Notes under the pieces: generated by a model
The model's database searches: none
Seen by the model: the letters and a program-made list of their open reading frames with translations, nothing else
What the model was told of the DNA's origin: nothing
Assembly (NCBI GenBank): GCA_017311185.1
Contig: JAESUZ010003161.1
Span: forward strand, 2,341,501 to 2,405,500
Length of the DNA stretch: 64,000 nucleotides
Reading direction: 5' to 3'
DNA from: Proteles cristata cristata
Lineage: Eukaryota; Chordata; Mammalia; Carnivora; Hyaenidae
Position numbers and translations under genes: made by a program
Shown: positions 22,497 through 34,655 of the stretch, one piece after another
Layout: every line of letters begins with the position of its first letter
Numbering within the stretch: position 1 is the stretch's first letter

Positions 22497-22714
22497 TTTT
22501 ATTTTATTTTATTTTTTTATTTATTTCTAGGAGAGAGAGAGATAGCGTGAACAGGGGAGGGTCAGAGAGAGAGGGAGTCACAGACTGGAACAGGCTCCAG
22601 GCTCTGAGCTGGCAGTCAGCACAGAGCCCGACGTGGGGCTCGAACCCACGAACCGCGAGATCATGACCTAAGCGAAAGTCGGACGCTTAACCGACTAAGC
22701 CACCCAGGCGCCCC
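22497..22714 (-). repeat. Young CAN-type SINE (youngest subfamily here)
   Basis: Antisense copy with an exact 16-bp TSD, AAATGAAAAGATTTTA, at 22481-22496 and 22715-22730. On its own strand it carries CTTTCGCTTAGG, GACTGCCAGCTC, CAGTCTGTGACTCCC and CTCCTAGAAATAAAT, shared with the copies at 43721 and 57695. Confidence 0.97.
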
Positions 22715-22730
22715 AAATGAAAAGATTTTA

Positions 22731-23090
22731 AAAGCATTTGATTGTTTAGAGACAGAGAGACAGAGACAGAACAAACTATCCTCTTGATCACATTAATGTA
22801 ACACTAATGGGAAACAGCAGTAAAAATGTGGCACAAGCCTGCCAAGATTTTTACTGGCACACATTTCCATGACAGTGCAATGACAACGTGCCTTCTGCCC
22901 TGTGCCTTGGGGACAAGAGTTGTAGGATAGTGATTCAGCACATATGGTGTAATGAGGTCAATTCTCCAACACACTCTGATTTCAAACACTACCTCCAAAA
23001 CAGCAGAAGATCAAGGATACTTACTACCCCAAACACAAATCACTGGCACCTGCCTAATGGAACACTCACAGGTAGCTACATGGTAAGTCA

Positions 23091-23162
<72 letters not shown>

Positions 23163-24474
23163 AATGTAAGTGATGTCATTTTAGATTCCAGCACTGGAAT
23201 TATTACTTTTTAAAAAAATTCCCATGGCTCTACTTAACCCACACTATTTGTGGGAGGTGAGGAAGAGATGACTCACAAGATTGCTAAAACCTTGTGAAAA
23301 TGCAGATAAAATGGTGACAGACGTTGAAGCACTCAGCTCTTATTCTTTAAAAACCTTTCCAAAAAGAGAATTGGGCTAGGAGTGAGGAAGACATGAACAA
23401 AAATTAATCCTATGCCTTATGTAGATTCCCAGACCTTAAAGCTAAAAGGTATTTTAAGTCTTCAGTCTCTAATATTTTCCATTATTTCCAGTCTATAATT
23501 TTTCTCTTGGCCATTTTAAATTAGAAAAATGTGTATTCTGTGATGTCACATTCAAGGTGCTTTCCAAATCAGCTACTGCTGAATCAACCATGAAAATGTG
23601 GCTATAGATCTAGTTTGCAAATGTCAAAGGGAACTAAAGAATCTTGTAGGCATAGAAATGAATACAGACAGAAGTCAGGGCCAACACATTTTGATTTCCT
23701 GAAGCAGAGCTGGGCCAACTAGTATTGGGACTTCCTTGAACATCTCCCTGCTTCTTTGGAGGAAAAAGCTCTAGGTACTCTGAGCTGACACAAAGGTAAA
23801 TAACTACATCCTTGTTCCATCAGAGTGAGAGACTAATCCTAACTTGTTGACAGTAAAAGAGAGAACATGTGATACATAGGTCCCAGACACAGATCTCCAA
23901 CCATTTGTCTGAAATATAGCTGTGATTAATTTATTGAACAATTTGTCTTACATTTTTGTGGATAAATACTTATTTTTCATGTGAATGCACTGAAAAACAA
24001 GTCATTTAGCCTAACATATCTTACAATGGATCTTCTGACTATGTTTTATTCAAATCTCCCTGCTAATAATTTATGTGATCCTGGGTTTGCCTTTCCTATT
24101 TTTTTCATAAACCAGATTCACACAGGGGCAGTAGAATCAGGCATGCCTTAAATATTTGGCCACTTGGGTTCACTGGAGTGATTCTACTTACTGTAAGAGA
24201 CAGGGGAATCTGAATTAGTGATTCCTAAGATTCCTGAAGAGGAATACGCTGCAGTGGTTCTGAGCACTAAATTTGTGTATCTGGCTCTACTGCAAGCCTA
24301 GCCTATAACTACGTAACTTTCAGGACAGATTGTAAAATAAATTGGGCATCTACAAAGGTAAAGCGTCAGATCCTAAAGTGCCTGCAAGTTTGACATTTTT
24401 AAGCCTAGTGCAAATATGCAGGTTCCTCTCTGAAACTTCCCCAGTCTCACCAGGAGAGAGGTGCATCACCCTAC
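22731..24474. other. Unassigned sequence with a long (TG)n
   Basis: Contains the (TG)n tract at 23094-23160. Open frames crossing it encode only a Val-Cys repeat. Nothing else recognised. Confidence 0.35.
23094..23160 (+). repeat. (TG)n microsatellite, about 33 units, uninterrupted
   Basis: 67 bp of pure TG. Its length and purity suggest it would be polymorphic. Confidence 0.97.
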
Positions 24475-24625
24475 AGTTCCTAATTTTCTTTCAGATAGTC
24501 CTGTCCATCTTATATTGTAGCTGCTGTCCATTCCTAAAAAGCAGAGTTGTGTCTCACACACCACTCAGTTGTCCGAATTGTCTTGCACATCTGTAACTCA
24601 ATAAATGTTGACTGGATGAATGAGA
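24475..24625 (+). repeat. L2/MIR-type 3' end
   Basis: CATCTGTAACTCAATAAATG then TTGACTGGATGAATGAG resembles the common L2 3' end. The upstream part is weak. Confidence 0.45.
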
Positions 24626-25151
24626 TTGTGAGGTGGAAGGTAAGCAAGAGATGAGACTCACCCAACACATCTCCCTGGGCACTCCCCTTTTAAGGCAATT
24701 GAATCTTCCATCCAAGGCCCAGAGCTTCCAAAGATGGCTCTCCATTTTGTTCCCAGGTATCAGTGCTGCCTCAGGCCATGCCCTCCAGACACAGGAGCTG
24801 CTCAGCCTCCTCTGTGAAGGATAGTCAACATTGAGGTTCTTGAACTGTTGGACAATCTTAATTGATATTCCTCAAAAGGATGTATTGACTGGGTAGTGCC
24901 TCACATAGGATTTCTCACACTGGAGTTGCTCTGTACAAGAGGAAGGAAAGAATGTAGAGAAAGACATTAAGCTCTAGTTTCCTAAATATCAACAGAATTT
25001 TCAAAATCAAATCTGCCAGATGGCTAGTGTAGGCCACTGGTTGTTCTGCTCTGAGGCCTTCCTTTCCCTTCCATCCTCACACCCAAGGATGCCATTTCAA
25101 TGAGTCACATAGCTCCCATGATGGTATTGTATAAAGGTTGAATGATTTTGG
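24626..25151. other. Unassigned sequence
   Basis: No family recognised. Confidence 0.3.
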
Positions 25152-25167
25152 AAAAAGTTGGGGTCTT

Positions 25168-25387
25168 CGGGGGCGCCTAGGTGGCTCAGTCGGTTAAGCA
25201 TCTGACTTCAGCTCAGGTCATGATCTCATGGTTTGTGGGTTTGAGCCCCGCGTCGGGCTCTGTGCTGACAGCTAGCTCAGAGCCTGGAACCTGCTTCAGA
25301 TTCTGTCTCCCTCTCTCTTTGACCCCCCATCCCCTGGTTAAACTGTGTCTCTCTCTCTCTCTCAGAAATAAATAAAAAACATTTTTT
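25168..25387 (+). repeat. CAN-type SINE, AGCTAGCTC subfamily
   Basis: Complete copy from GGGGGCGCCTAGGTGG to CAGAAATAAATAAAAAACATT. The TSD AAAAAGTTGGGGTCTT at 25152-25167 recurs with one change at 25388-25403. It carries a 4-bp duplication (GACAGCTAGCTCAGAG) also seen at 52367. Confidence 0.96.
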
Positions 25388-25403
25388 AAAAAGTTGGGCT
25401 CTT

Positions 25404-26279
25404 TGATCTTTAATCTGTTTCAGAGCTATGTTTTTAGTTACTCACACCAGGCTCTGCTCTTCTTCCCAAACCTCCTCCAGGTGTTGGTGTTTGTGAAATT
25501 ATTTCTTTCATTATTTTTAATGTGTGTTCCACCAGAAGCCCATAGTACTCATGCACTAGGAGCTAATGCTGATAGGCAGAGGGATAAGCTGGCATAACTA
25601 AAAGAAAAGAAAAATAATTAAGCCTGATGCCAAAGCAAATACTGAAATAAAATTCTGCCTGTGTATTTTTTTTCACACTTGGGAGAAAAATCTCAAAATT
25701 TATTGGGCTTAATTATTTAACAAAACAGCATTAAAATGTAAAAATAAGTGTGTGTGTATTTATGTACTAAGTATGATTTTTCCTCCCCCCTTCCCTCCTT
25801 TCTTCTTCATTCTTTCAGGTGTTCATTCTTTCATGACGACACAGGTAAGCAGATAAAACAAAAGGGTTTTTCATCTTTTGAAGATATGAAAAATGAGAGA
25901 AATGGGAAGCAGTCAAATATCCTGAAAAAATGGCAGGATTAACTGCCAAAAAAGTGACTGAATTGTCCTCAGTGGATACTATAATATTCCTAATTGTTTT
26001 GTCATGGAAACATTTAATATATTGGCAGTGTCACAATTCTGGTATATCAACCATATATATTTTTTCAACCTTCAATATAATTTTATATGTTTGACTTCAT
26101 TTCCTTAGCTCTGTACATCAAAATGTAATGGTTTCCCAATAGTAACTTTCTTTGTGAACTTTGTATATACCCTTTATGGTTGCCATATTTTAACTTAACA
26201 TTTTCGTTAGTCATTTGATTAATAGAAACAGAAACTCACTCATGGCATCTGGGCCAGCAATGAGTTAGTTGTTCACCAA
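25404..26279. other. Unassigned AT-rich sequence
   Basis: A short TG run at 25749-25757. No family recognised. Confidence 0.3.
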
Positions 26280-26503
26280 ATGATTTTTTCCTTTCTTTCC
26301 AAGTACACTTCTGGGTGACAAGTCATAGCCACTTTTCCAATTGGATGTAGCTTTGTGACTGGGTGTTGGTCAATAATATATGAATAGAATAAACAGTATA
26401 TGAATAGTCATATACTACTTCCAGGCCTCATATACACTTTCTCTCTTTTTTCCCATTGCGCCGACTGAATGGAGAAGTCTAAGGATCAAGAAACGGATCT
26501 AAA
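26280..26503 (+). repeat. Old LTR-like element, 5' part
   Basis: GGATGTAGCTTTGTGACTGG, GTTGGTCAATAATATATGAA and ACTTCCAGGCCTCATA follow the same LTR-type consensus as 8370-8669. Split by the L1 at 26504. Confidence 0.5.
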
Positions 26504-26773
26504 TGTGGAGAAAGGGGAATTCTCTTGCACTGTTGGTGGGAATGCAAACTGGTGCGGCCACTCTGGAAAATAGTAGGGAGGTTTCTCAGAAAGTTAAAAA
26601 TGAAACTATCCTATGACTCAGCAATTACCATACTAGGTATTTACCCAAATGATACAAAACTACAGATTCGATGGGGTACATGCACCTGGATGTTATAGCA
26701 ACATCAACAACAATAGCCAAACTATGGAAAAAGCCCAAATGTCCACTGATGATGAATGGATAAAGAAGATGTG

Positions 26774-26818
<45 letters not shown>

Positions 26819-27237
26819 AATATTACTCAGCCAACAAAAGGAATGAAATCTTGCTATTTGCAAAGACATAGATGGGGCTAGAGTATATTATGCTAAGCAA
26901 AATAAGTCTGTCAGAGAAAGACAAATACTATATGATTTCACTCATATGTAGAATTTAAGAAATAAAAACAGATGAGCATGTGGAAAGGGGGGAAAAAGAA
27001 AAAAGGAAACAAACCATAAGAGACTTTTAACCATAGAGAACAAACTGAGGGTTGATGGAGAGCAGATGGGTGGGGGATGGGCTAAATGCATGATGGACAT
27101 TAAAGAGGGTACTTGCTTGTCATGCTGAGCACTGGATGCTATATGTAAGTGATGAAACACTTAATTCTACTCCTGAAAACAATATTACATTATATGTTAA
27201 CTAACTAGAATTTAAATAAAAATTAAAAAAAAAAAAA
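26504..27237 (+). repeat. 5'-truncated carnivoran LINE-1, older subfamily
   Basis: ORF2 3' end from TGTGGAGAAAGGGGAATTC through the ORF2 terminus, then a 3'-UTR ending TATGTTAACTAACTAGAATT and an A-rich tail. The TSD AAGAAACGGATCTAAA at 26488-26503 recurs with one change at 27238-27253. ORF2 is broken by many changes and by a (CA)n expansion at 26776-26816. Confidence 0.95.
26776..26816 (+). repeat. (CA)n microsatellite inside L1 ORF2
   Basis: 41 bp of pure CA at the site where related L1 copies have a short TATATATAC-like segment before GGAATATTACTC. Confidence 0.95.
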
Positions 27238-27253
27238 AAGAAAAGGATCTAAA

Positions 27254-27410
27254 ACCTACATTGCTATTTGAAGGATATCTGCCCAGTAAAGCCAGCCAGC
27301 CAGGCTAAGGTTGGAATGTGAATGACACATTTTTATTTTGGATTTTCAACTTTAAGATTTTGACAACTGTCATAGCAGTTGGCCTGTCCCAACTAATACA
27401 CCAGTCTGAG
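27254..27410 (+). repeat. Old LTR-like element, 3' part
   Basis: GGAATGTGAATGACACATTT and GTCATAGCAGTTGGCCTGTC, ending CCAACTAATACACC, correspond to the 3' end of the element that starts at 26280. Confidence 0.5.
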
Positions 27411-29038
27411 AAAACTGATGAAAGATCTTCATGGATGTGCGCTGGAATAGGAAAATCAAGCTACTGGGAATTGGTGTGAATACAGAGAGCTTCTGTTTTC
27501 TCTCTGTGTGTGTCACTCACTCATGAAGCACCAGACTAACATAAGATAGTCATGGCAAAGATACTGTGACTATTTGATTCAAATAATATTTAGTAAGCAA
27601 ATGTATGTGCCAGAAACCAACAGAGTCTTCTTTTAGTTAACCACTAGATGGAGTGGCAAATGGTTCTTATGAAAAGGGTAGACAGCCAGAAAACAACAGC
27701 TTAATGAGACAATTAACTACAAGCTTCCGTTAGGAGAAATAAACCAGGCATGAAGAAATGGGGGAGAAAGGGAAGAGGACACCAGAGGAAGGACATATAG
27801 AACGGAGGTAGGAAGCAGAGTTGAGGGAGATTCCTTAAGGTATTCCAGAGGATTTTCAGGGCAACCTGAGGTCCTGCCCAGAGATGGGGAAGAAATAGAA
27901 ACAAGCACCAGTCTTGGAGCTGGTGTCTGTTCAACCTTCTACTCATCTTTCCCCATCTTCTTTAATTTTTCCTCATAAATCTAATTTTCTAACCATGTAA
28001 TTATCATTTCATTCCCTTTTCTCTCTTTTAAAACAGATAGGCTATTTTTTGGCTTTATATAAGCAATGTTCATTATAGTCCCCCAAACTGTATTCAAGAT
28101 AAAAGACTAACCAGAAGAAGCGCCTCCCCCTACTTTCCCAGGCCAGGGTCCACAGTTACACCTCACGGCGCTCCCCAGGTATCTGGTGGGAATGTTGGAG
28201 GGACTGCCACACCAATGAAGCAATAGCAATTCCTGGATCCTTTCCAGCAATGGTGAAGCACAGACCACCATGCAGAGCCTTGGATTTCTATGCAATACTT
28301 TTGGTAGAATATGAAAAAAAAAAAAATCCTGCCTTAATTGTTGTGATTATCTGTAGTTGGCTGCCACTGAGCAAGGTTGAGCAATCTATTTCTCTGAAGG
28401 AAACACCCATCTTTCTGGGAAAATTTAGGCACATTCCTTCCTAGAAGAGAAGGCAAAGACTAAGTGGCCTTTGGCAGAATTTTAAGACCTGTCTAAAAAA
28501 ATGACATTTCACAATGATGACATGGTGTGGCAGGGAAAATCTTGATTTGACATTTCCTACTGTCTCCAAAAGAGTCACAGTGCTTTTGCACATAAATCTT
28601 TTTGCCCAAAGATGCTTATTTTGGTAATAGCCTCACTTGTAGAGCCAAGTAAATCAGTCTGTACGAGGCTTCCCAGGGAATATTGTAGGCATAGAACTGG
28701 TGCTTGTTCAGAAAATAACTAGACAGAGGCTGGAATCATGATGTTATTCCTTTTAAGTCAAAGGGCTTTGAGCAGTTCAGGTAATTCTGCCCTCAGCATC
28801 TTTATCTGTGAAATGAGAGTAGGGCTTTGGACCTTGTCCCCTTACCTTCATTTCTCTGATTTCTTCTCATTCTCCCCAGTAGGTCAAGGTGGATTCTCTT
28901 TGTGTCCATCCTCACTCTCAGTGGAGAGGGGTCTTTTAGCATAATATTCAGAACTTTTCTGACCTCCCAATTTGCAGTAAACATTCAGTTCCCCATCACA
29001 ATGCTCTGGTTTATTTTTTCCATAGGATTCATTATAAC
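27411..29038. other. Unassigned sequence
   Basis: About 1.6 kb, with a somewhat higher GC patch at 28110-28270. A run of A's lies at 28314-28325. No family or exon recognised. Confidence 0.3.
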
Positions 29039-29055
29039 CTGAAATTGTCTTTTTT

Positions 29056-29262
29056 TTAAGTTTATTTATTTATTTAAACTTATTTATTTATTTATTTGAG
29101 AGAGACAGAGCAAGAGGGAGCACATGCACGTGGGGGAGGATCACAGAGAAACTCTTCACTCCCCACTAAGCCTGATGCAGGACTGATCCCACAACCCCAA
29201 GACCATGATCTGAGCAGAAATCAAGAGTCAGATGCTTAACCGACTGAGCCACCCAGGCACCC
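29056..29262 (-). repeat. Older CAN-type SINE
   Basis: Antisense, ending GAGCCACCCAGGCACCC, with the older-type GAAATCAAGAGTCAGATGC. TSD CTGAAATTGTCTTTTTT at 29039-29055, near-repeated at 29263-29279. Confidence 0.92.
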
Positions 29263-29289
29263 CTGAAATTATCTTTTTAAAATAATGTA

Positions 29290-29420
29290 TTGGTTCACTC
29301 ACTAAGCATTTGCACTCCCTCATCCATGCATGCACATTAGATCATAAACCCCATGTCTGTTTGTTTACCACCGTGTAGTACAGTACCCAGCATCCAACAG
29401 TCATTTAATTAAGTGAATAA
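29290..29420 (+). repeat. L2-type 3' end
   Basis: CATAAACCCCATGTCTGTTTG, CAGTACCCAGCATCCAACAG and AAGTGAATAAATCC follow the L2 3' end order. Confidence 0.5.
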
Positions 29421-30257
29421 ATCCAAGATGCACTATGTGAACTGATTGATTTTAACTTCTGTTGGACTTTATGGATGCTTCCCAAGAATGGGGGATACAA
29501 TGCAAAGAGAACTTACCAATAGAGGTCTAAGTAGTACAATAACATAGTCAGAACTGAGGGAGAGGGCAGAGAATGACAAGGAAATGAGAAGACCAAGAGA
29601 GGAAGGGACTGCATAAGCACGTGCTCAGAGCAAACTTGGCAGTGACTGGAAGACAACCAATGCGAGCAGTATAGAAACACCTGCACTTTCCTTTGAACTT
29701 CAAGGATATTTCTAGTAAACATGAGTAAGCCTGGAATCATTCTCACTGAACTTCTAGCCATGTAGATTGTAATGAGATGTTACAAGTGTGATATTTACTC
29801 GTAGTGCTATTGTAAGGATTAAAGTGGGCTAATGATGTGATACCACAGTACCCTGATACAGAGTAAGCAGTGACCTCAATTCCTTGGATCCCTCCTTTCC
29901 AGGGCATCTTCGGCATCTTCTTCTCTCTCCTCATTAGTCCCCATCAACATTCAGGCTGTGCTCATAGCTCTTATCTTTTGAATATTCTCTTTGCTCCTAT
30001 CTCTATTTATCTCTGTTTCTCCCTCACAACTAAGCTTCTGGAGAAAAACAAAAACAAACAAACAAACAAAAAACCCACCCCACCCCATCACTGATTGACC
30101 TACCACAATCCAATTACAGAAACTGCTCTTGCAAAGGCCACAACTAACTCTCTTGTTGTCAAAAAGGAAGAGCCATTCAGATCCCTTCTCTCCTACCTCT
30201 TCACAGCATTCAACATTCTTGAGCACTCACTTCTTAAAACCCCTTTTTCCTGGACTT
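29421..30257. other. Unassigned sequence
   Basis: Contains an (AAAC)n tract near 30047-30070. No family recognised. Confidence 0.3.
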
Positions 30258-30344
30258 AAAAAAATTTATTTTTATTTTTTATTTTTAGTTGGGGGAGAGG
30301 CAGAGGGATAGAAAAAGGGAGAGAGAAGGAGGGAGGGAGGGAGG

Positions 30345-30396
<52 letters not shown>

Positions 30397-30510
30397 AGCA
30401 GGCTTCATGCATGGAGCCTGACATGGGGCTCGATCCCATGACCCTGGGATCATGATCTGAGCCAAAATCCAGAGTTAGATGCTCAACTGACTGAGCCATC
30501 CAGAAGCCCT
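30258..30510 (-). repeat. Older CAN-type SINE with expanded GGGA/GA tract
   Basis: Antisense SINE whose CT-rich body has expanded into (GGGA)n then (GA)n, giving 85 uninterrupted purines at 30310-30394. The head end is TGAGCCATCCAGAAGCCC. Confidence 0.9.
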
Positions 30511-30639
30511 TGGCTTTTTTTGATGCCACAGCCACCAGGTTCCTCTCCTACCAGTCTGGCCATTCCTTGTCAGTCCCCATTGTTGCCTTTTCCTCTTCCA
30601 CCTGATTTTTAAATGTTAAAATTCCTCAACAAGGCTGAA

Positions 30640-31885
30640 GGTCAGCTTCTGAACTTCTTCTCTGTCTTTACTCTTTAAGTATCCTCGTCTGTTCCTATGC
30701 TTTAAATCCATCTGTATTACAACTCTCAAAGTGATAGCCTCCAGATTTATATCTCAGCTCCAGATCTGTGTATCCAAATGTCTGCTTCACATGTCCACTT
30801 GGATATCATACGGACATCACAAACTTACTGTGTCTAAAACAGAACTCTTGCTCTCCCCTCACCCCAGCCCAAACCAACACACTCCTATTCCAGTCTTCTT
30901 CCTCTTGGCAAATGACACCTCCATTCATCCAGGAAATAGCAAGCCTCTCCCTCAACTGCTGTGGCCCAATACATTACTAAGTCTGGCCAGTCTTCTAAGT
31001 TAAACTTTGACCCCATCTCTTTCTCTTCATTTCCACTTCCTTCACTGTTCTTTCCTTCATCATCTCTCATCTGATGCTTTGTTTTTTCAATTTGCACAAT
31101 TCCAATTTATTCTTAGATTTCCTATTATGTCACAGAATGATCATTTAATTCCTTGTGTCCAGGACCCACAGGCAAAAAATAAAAAAATAAAAAAAAGAAT
31201 GATGATTTAAAAATTAAATCTGATTATATCACTCCCTAGAAAATAGAATAACATTTGTCTCTTCCATGGCGTATTCAGAATAATCTAGCCTCTGCTGCAT
31301 CGAAGTCCTCAACTCATCTTAGTTTCTTATCACTTGCCATGCCTCCAAGCATATGGTCTTTTTCTTCTTCACATTTGCCAAGATTTTTCCTGCCCTGTAT
31401 CCATGCACAACCTGCTTCCTTTAGATGGGCTATTTTCCCCACCCCCTTAACCTGTCTACTCCTAGTAACTCTTCAGGTTTTCATTCAAATACTGCCTGAC
31501 CCACCAACCTAAATTAGACCCTCCCCCATTTTTTCCTGAACTCTGTTCTTTTCTTTCATACCATCTACCACAATTTGTAATTATATACCTGTACGTGTGA
31601 TTATCTGTGATATCTATCTATAATTATATAAACCATATATTTGATATGTATATGATGTATTGTATACAATAATATATATAATTATACATGTGATATATAA
31701 ATATATTTAACACGCAGATATACAGATAGACAGAGATATGCCTGTAATTATATAGCTGTGCATGTGATTGTTTCCCCAGCTAGACACCAGGGATTGTACA
31801 TGTTTTCCTCACAACTGTATACTCCATCCCAGCACAGTGCTTGTCACAGTATGCATACAATAAATATTTGTTTCATGAAAGAATA
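30640..31885 (+). repeat. L2 LINE 3' region, unusually complete
   Basis: The segments follow the L2 order over about 1.2 kb: CTTACTGTGTCTAAAACAGAAC, CTGATTATATCACTCCCTAG, CATTCAAATACTGCCTGACC and the end GCACAGTGCTTGTCACAGTA with CAATAAATATTTGTTTCATG. Tandem AT-rich material at 31600-31740 is inserted or expanded near the 3' end. The coding capacity is gone. L2 is a mammal-wide CR1-type LINE. Confidence 0.75.
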
Positions 31886-32750
31886 TCATTACTTAGTAGT
31901 AGCAACACAATTATGTATATAGTATAGACCTAAATCCCTCTTCTGAGTCCCTTATAGCCAGAGTGTTTGGGAATTCAGCAATGCTCTGATTTTTGTGCAC
32001 ATGTCGCACATGGAACACTCCTGGCAGGCTCTAGAGCAGCATGTGTAATCACACAGTAATATTTCCACAGTCCAGTGTACAAAGTAGAACTAGTTAAAAC
32101 TCCAAATAGCCACATCAGGTCAGCTTCAATAATATCACCAATGAAGTTGTAAAAACAAAGTCTGAGTTGTCAGAGGAGTTTGTATTTGGGGAATTGCCCA
32201 TGAAGGACTGAGGATCTGCCCTATCTTTGCTATGATATCTCGGTTTCATAGGAAGTGCCCACAGAAGAGCCCACTTGCCCCATGTGAAAAAGCACTTGAC
32301 ATTTACTCAGACTGACCCAAAATAAATTCAAACCATTCATGAGGAAATAACTGACTCCCAGTGGACTCCAATCACACAGACTTTCCACCATGAAATTCAT
32401 TCTCACTGACATAACCATCTCTTGGGAGCACTTGAAACTCTACATTTTGCAATAGATTTCAGAGGAAAAGATAAGTATAAGGAATACTGTCCAAAGCCAG
32501 GGTCACTGCTGCCCAAGACGTATTTAACAATAAAAGTTCCGCCTCACCTGTCCTTGCCCCTGCTGCCACTCATGACTTACAGAACTTCTCTGCTAATAAC
32601 TTTCCTGAAACTTTCAAGTGTGTTTGTGCTTACGTTATGAATGCTTTCTCCTCTAAATTCAGTACAATGTTACAATTTATTGGTTATTCTTTGTATAGGT
32701 TATTTTACTCTAAATTATTTTGTCTATAAAATGATTAAGAATTTATGAAA
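31886..32750. other. Unassigned sequence
   Basis: No family, exon or RNA recognised. Confidence 0.3.
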
Positions 32751-32955
32751 GGCGTGCCTGGGTAGACTTAGTCGATTAAACGTCTGACTTCGGCTCAGGT
32801 CACAGTTTGTGAATTCAAGCCCCACATCAAGGCTCTGTGCTGATAGTGTGGACTCTGCTTGGGATTCTCTCTATCATTCTTTGTCTCTCTGTCCCTCCTC
32901 CATGGGCACTTTCTCTCACTCTCAAAAAATAAACACTAAAAAAGCATTAAAAAAG
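32751..32955 (+). repeat. Older CAN-type SINE
   Basis: Head GGCGTGCCTGGGTAGACTTAG. The body has GTGCTGATAGTGTGGACTC instead of GACAGCTCAGAGCC, marking an older subfamily, and there is a deletion around GTCACAGTTTGTG. A-rich tail at 32926-32955. Confidence 0.88.
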
Positions 32956-33484
32956 AACCTATTAAAAATTTCTATCAAAACTTAATAACAACCTCATCAT
33001 TAAAAAGATTCTAGTTAGGAGGAAAAATTCAAGGTGCTTTATATTCCATCAAAAATATGTGTCAGGGCTTGGTGTCCTCTTTCCTCTTATCTTTCACAAC
33101 CAGCCTCGGGTGGAGGTAAGTACTGTTCTAAAATAAATATTATGCAAGTTTTGGATGATAATTCGAATTTTAAAACACCTGGTAGATTATTATAACTTTA
33201 CTTTTAAATATATGGAAAGATTATTCTCACTTTACTATTATTGGCATGAAACTTTGACACATAAAGGTATTCATGAGAGTTATTATAACAAAATAAATAC
33301 ACAAATAAACAATATTTCAGGCATTACTCGCTGACTTTAAGCACCATAAAAAGATAAAAGAATAGTAAGATTCAGCCAAATATTCATAGCAGCACAAGAA
33401 GCATATCATCAATAACTAGGGATCCCTCTAGTAAATAAAAAAAAATTTATAAGCATCTTTAACTTGATGCTAAAACGTGCATTT
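32956..33484. other. Unassigned AT-rich sequence
   Basis: No family recognised. Confidence 0.3.
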
Positions 33485-33499
33485 TAAAACGTGTACACT

Positions 33500-33774
33500 T
33501 GTATAGGTGCATTAGGAGGAACTTAACGGAGGACCGTGGGGGAGAAGAAGGGGAAAGTAGTTGGGGAGAGGGAGGGAGGCAAACCATGAGAGACTCTTGA
33601 ATGGGGAGAACAAACTGAGGGCTGATGGGGGTGGGGGAGAGGGGAAGGGGGGTGATGGGCATGGAGGAGGGCACTTGTGGCGATGAGCACTGGGTGTTAT
33701 ATGGAAACCAACTTGACAATAAACTATTTAAGAAAAAATTTAAAAAAATAAAATGATAATAAAATAAAATAAAA
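33500..33774 (+). repeat. Short carnivoran LINE-1 3' end
   Basis: 3'-UTR only: GTATAGGTGCATTAGGAGG to CAACTTGACAATAAACTATT plus an A-rich, AAAAT-repeat tail. TSD TAAAACGTGTACACT at 33485-33499 and TAAAATGTGTACACT at 33775-33789. Contains a G-rich tract at 33627-33659. Confidence 0.95.
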
Positions 33775-34159
33775 TAAAATGTGTACACTAAGAAGATATG
33801 GTAATATCACATCTTAGATATAAACTGCCATATGTATAATCTTCCAAAAGGCAAATTTCTAATACAGTAACATTATTTTTTTCTTCATATACTTTCCATA
33901 TTTGTAATTGTAAAACAAATGTAAAATGCAACTTAAATGTAACTCTAATTTTATCTGAACTCAAAGCCACAAAGACTGTCTCAGAGTTGATGGTCTACCA
34001 AAAGAGACATCTTAAAATGAGGCAAAAAGCCATTGGTGACGTTTTATTCAGCCTTAAAGCAGCAGAGACACAGAATTTTGGAGAAATAGGACTTAATCCC
34101 CTCTCAAATTAGGAAAAGGGATAAACATGAAAATGAAGTTTAAATCATTTTAAACGTTT

Positions 34160-34655
34160 TTTTCTTTACAAAATTTTTTGATTGGGATAAAATAGATATA
34201 ACACAAAATTTGCCATTTTAACCGTGTTTAAGTTTACAGTGCTATAGCTCCAGTACATTCACATTGTTGTGTAACCCTCACCACCATCCATCTCCAGAAC
34301 TTCTTATCTTCCCAAATGGACACTCTGTACTTACTAAACACTAACTCCCCAATCCCCACTCCTCCAGCCCTTGACAATCACCATTCCACTTTCTGTCTCT
34401 ATGAATCAGACTATTCTAGGTACTTTGTCCAAGTAAAATCATACAATATTTGTCCTTTTGTGACTGGCTTATTTCACTTAGCATAATGTCCTCAAGGTTC
34501 ACACACGGTGTAGAATGTGTCAGAGTTACCTTCCTTTTTAAGGTTGAATAATATTCCACTTTTATATATATCACATTTGTTCATTCATCTGTTGATAGAT
34601 ATTTGAGTTACTTCTACCTTTTGGCTATTGTGAATTATGTTGCATAAGATCTTTT
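34160..34655 (-). repeat. Antisense L1M 3' end
   Basis: CAAAATTTGCCATTTTAACC, ACATTCACATTGTTGTGTAA, CCACTTTCTGTCTCTATGAA and CTTTTGGCTATTGTGAATTA follow an antisense L1M (MB/MC-like) ORF2-end and 3'-UTR order. Confidence 0.85.

Noticed and set aside
22888..23169. 93-codon frame ending in a Val-Cys repeat
   Set aside because: Produced by the (TG)n tract at 23094-23160.
26776..26816. Regularly repeated array, as for CRISPR
   Set aside because: It is a dinucleotide microsatellite. There are no spacers, and this is mammalian DNA.
33459..33788. 109-codon minus-strand open frame
   Set aside because: It is antisense to an L1 3'-UTR and tail.
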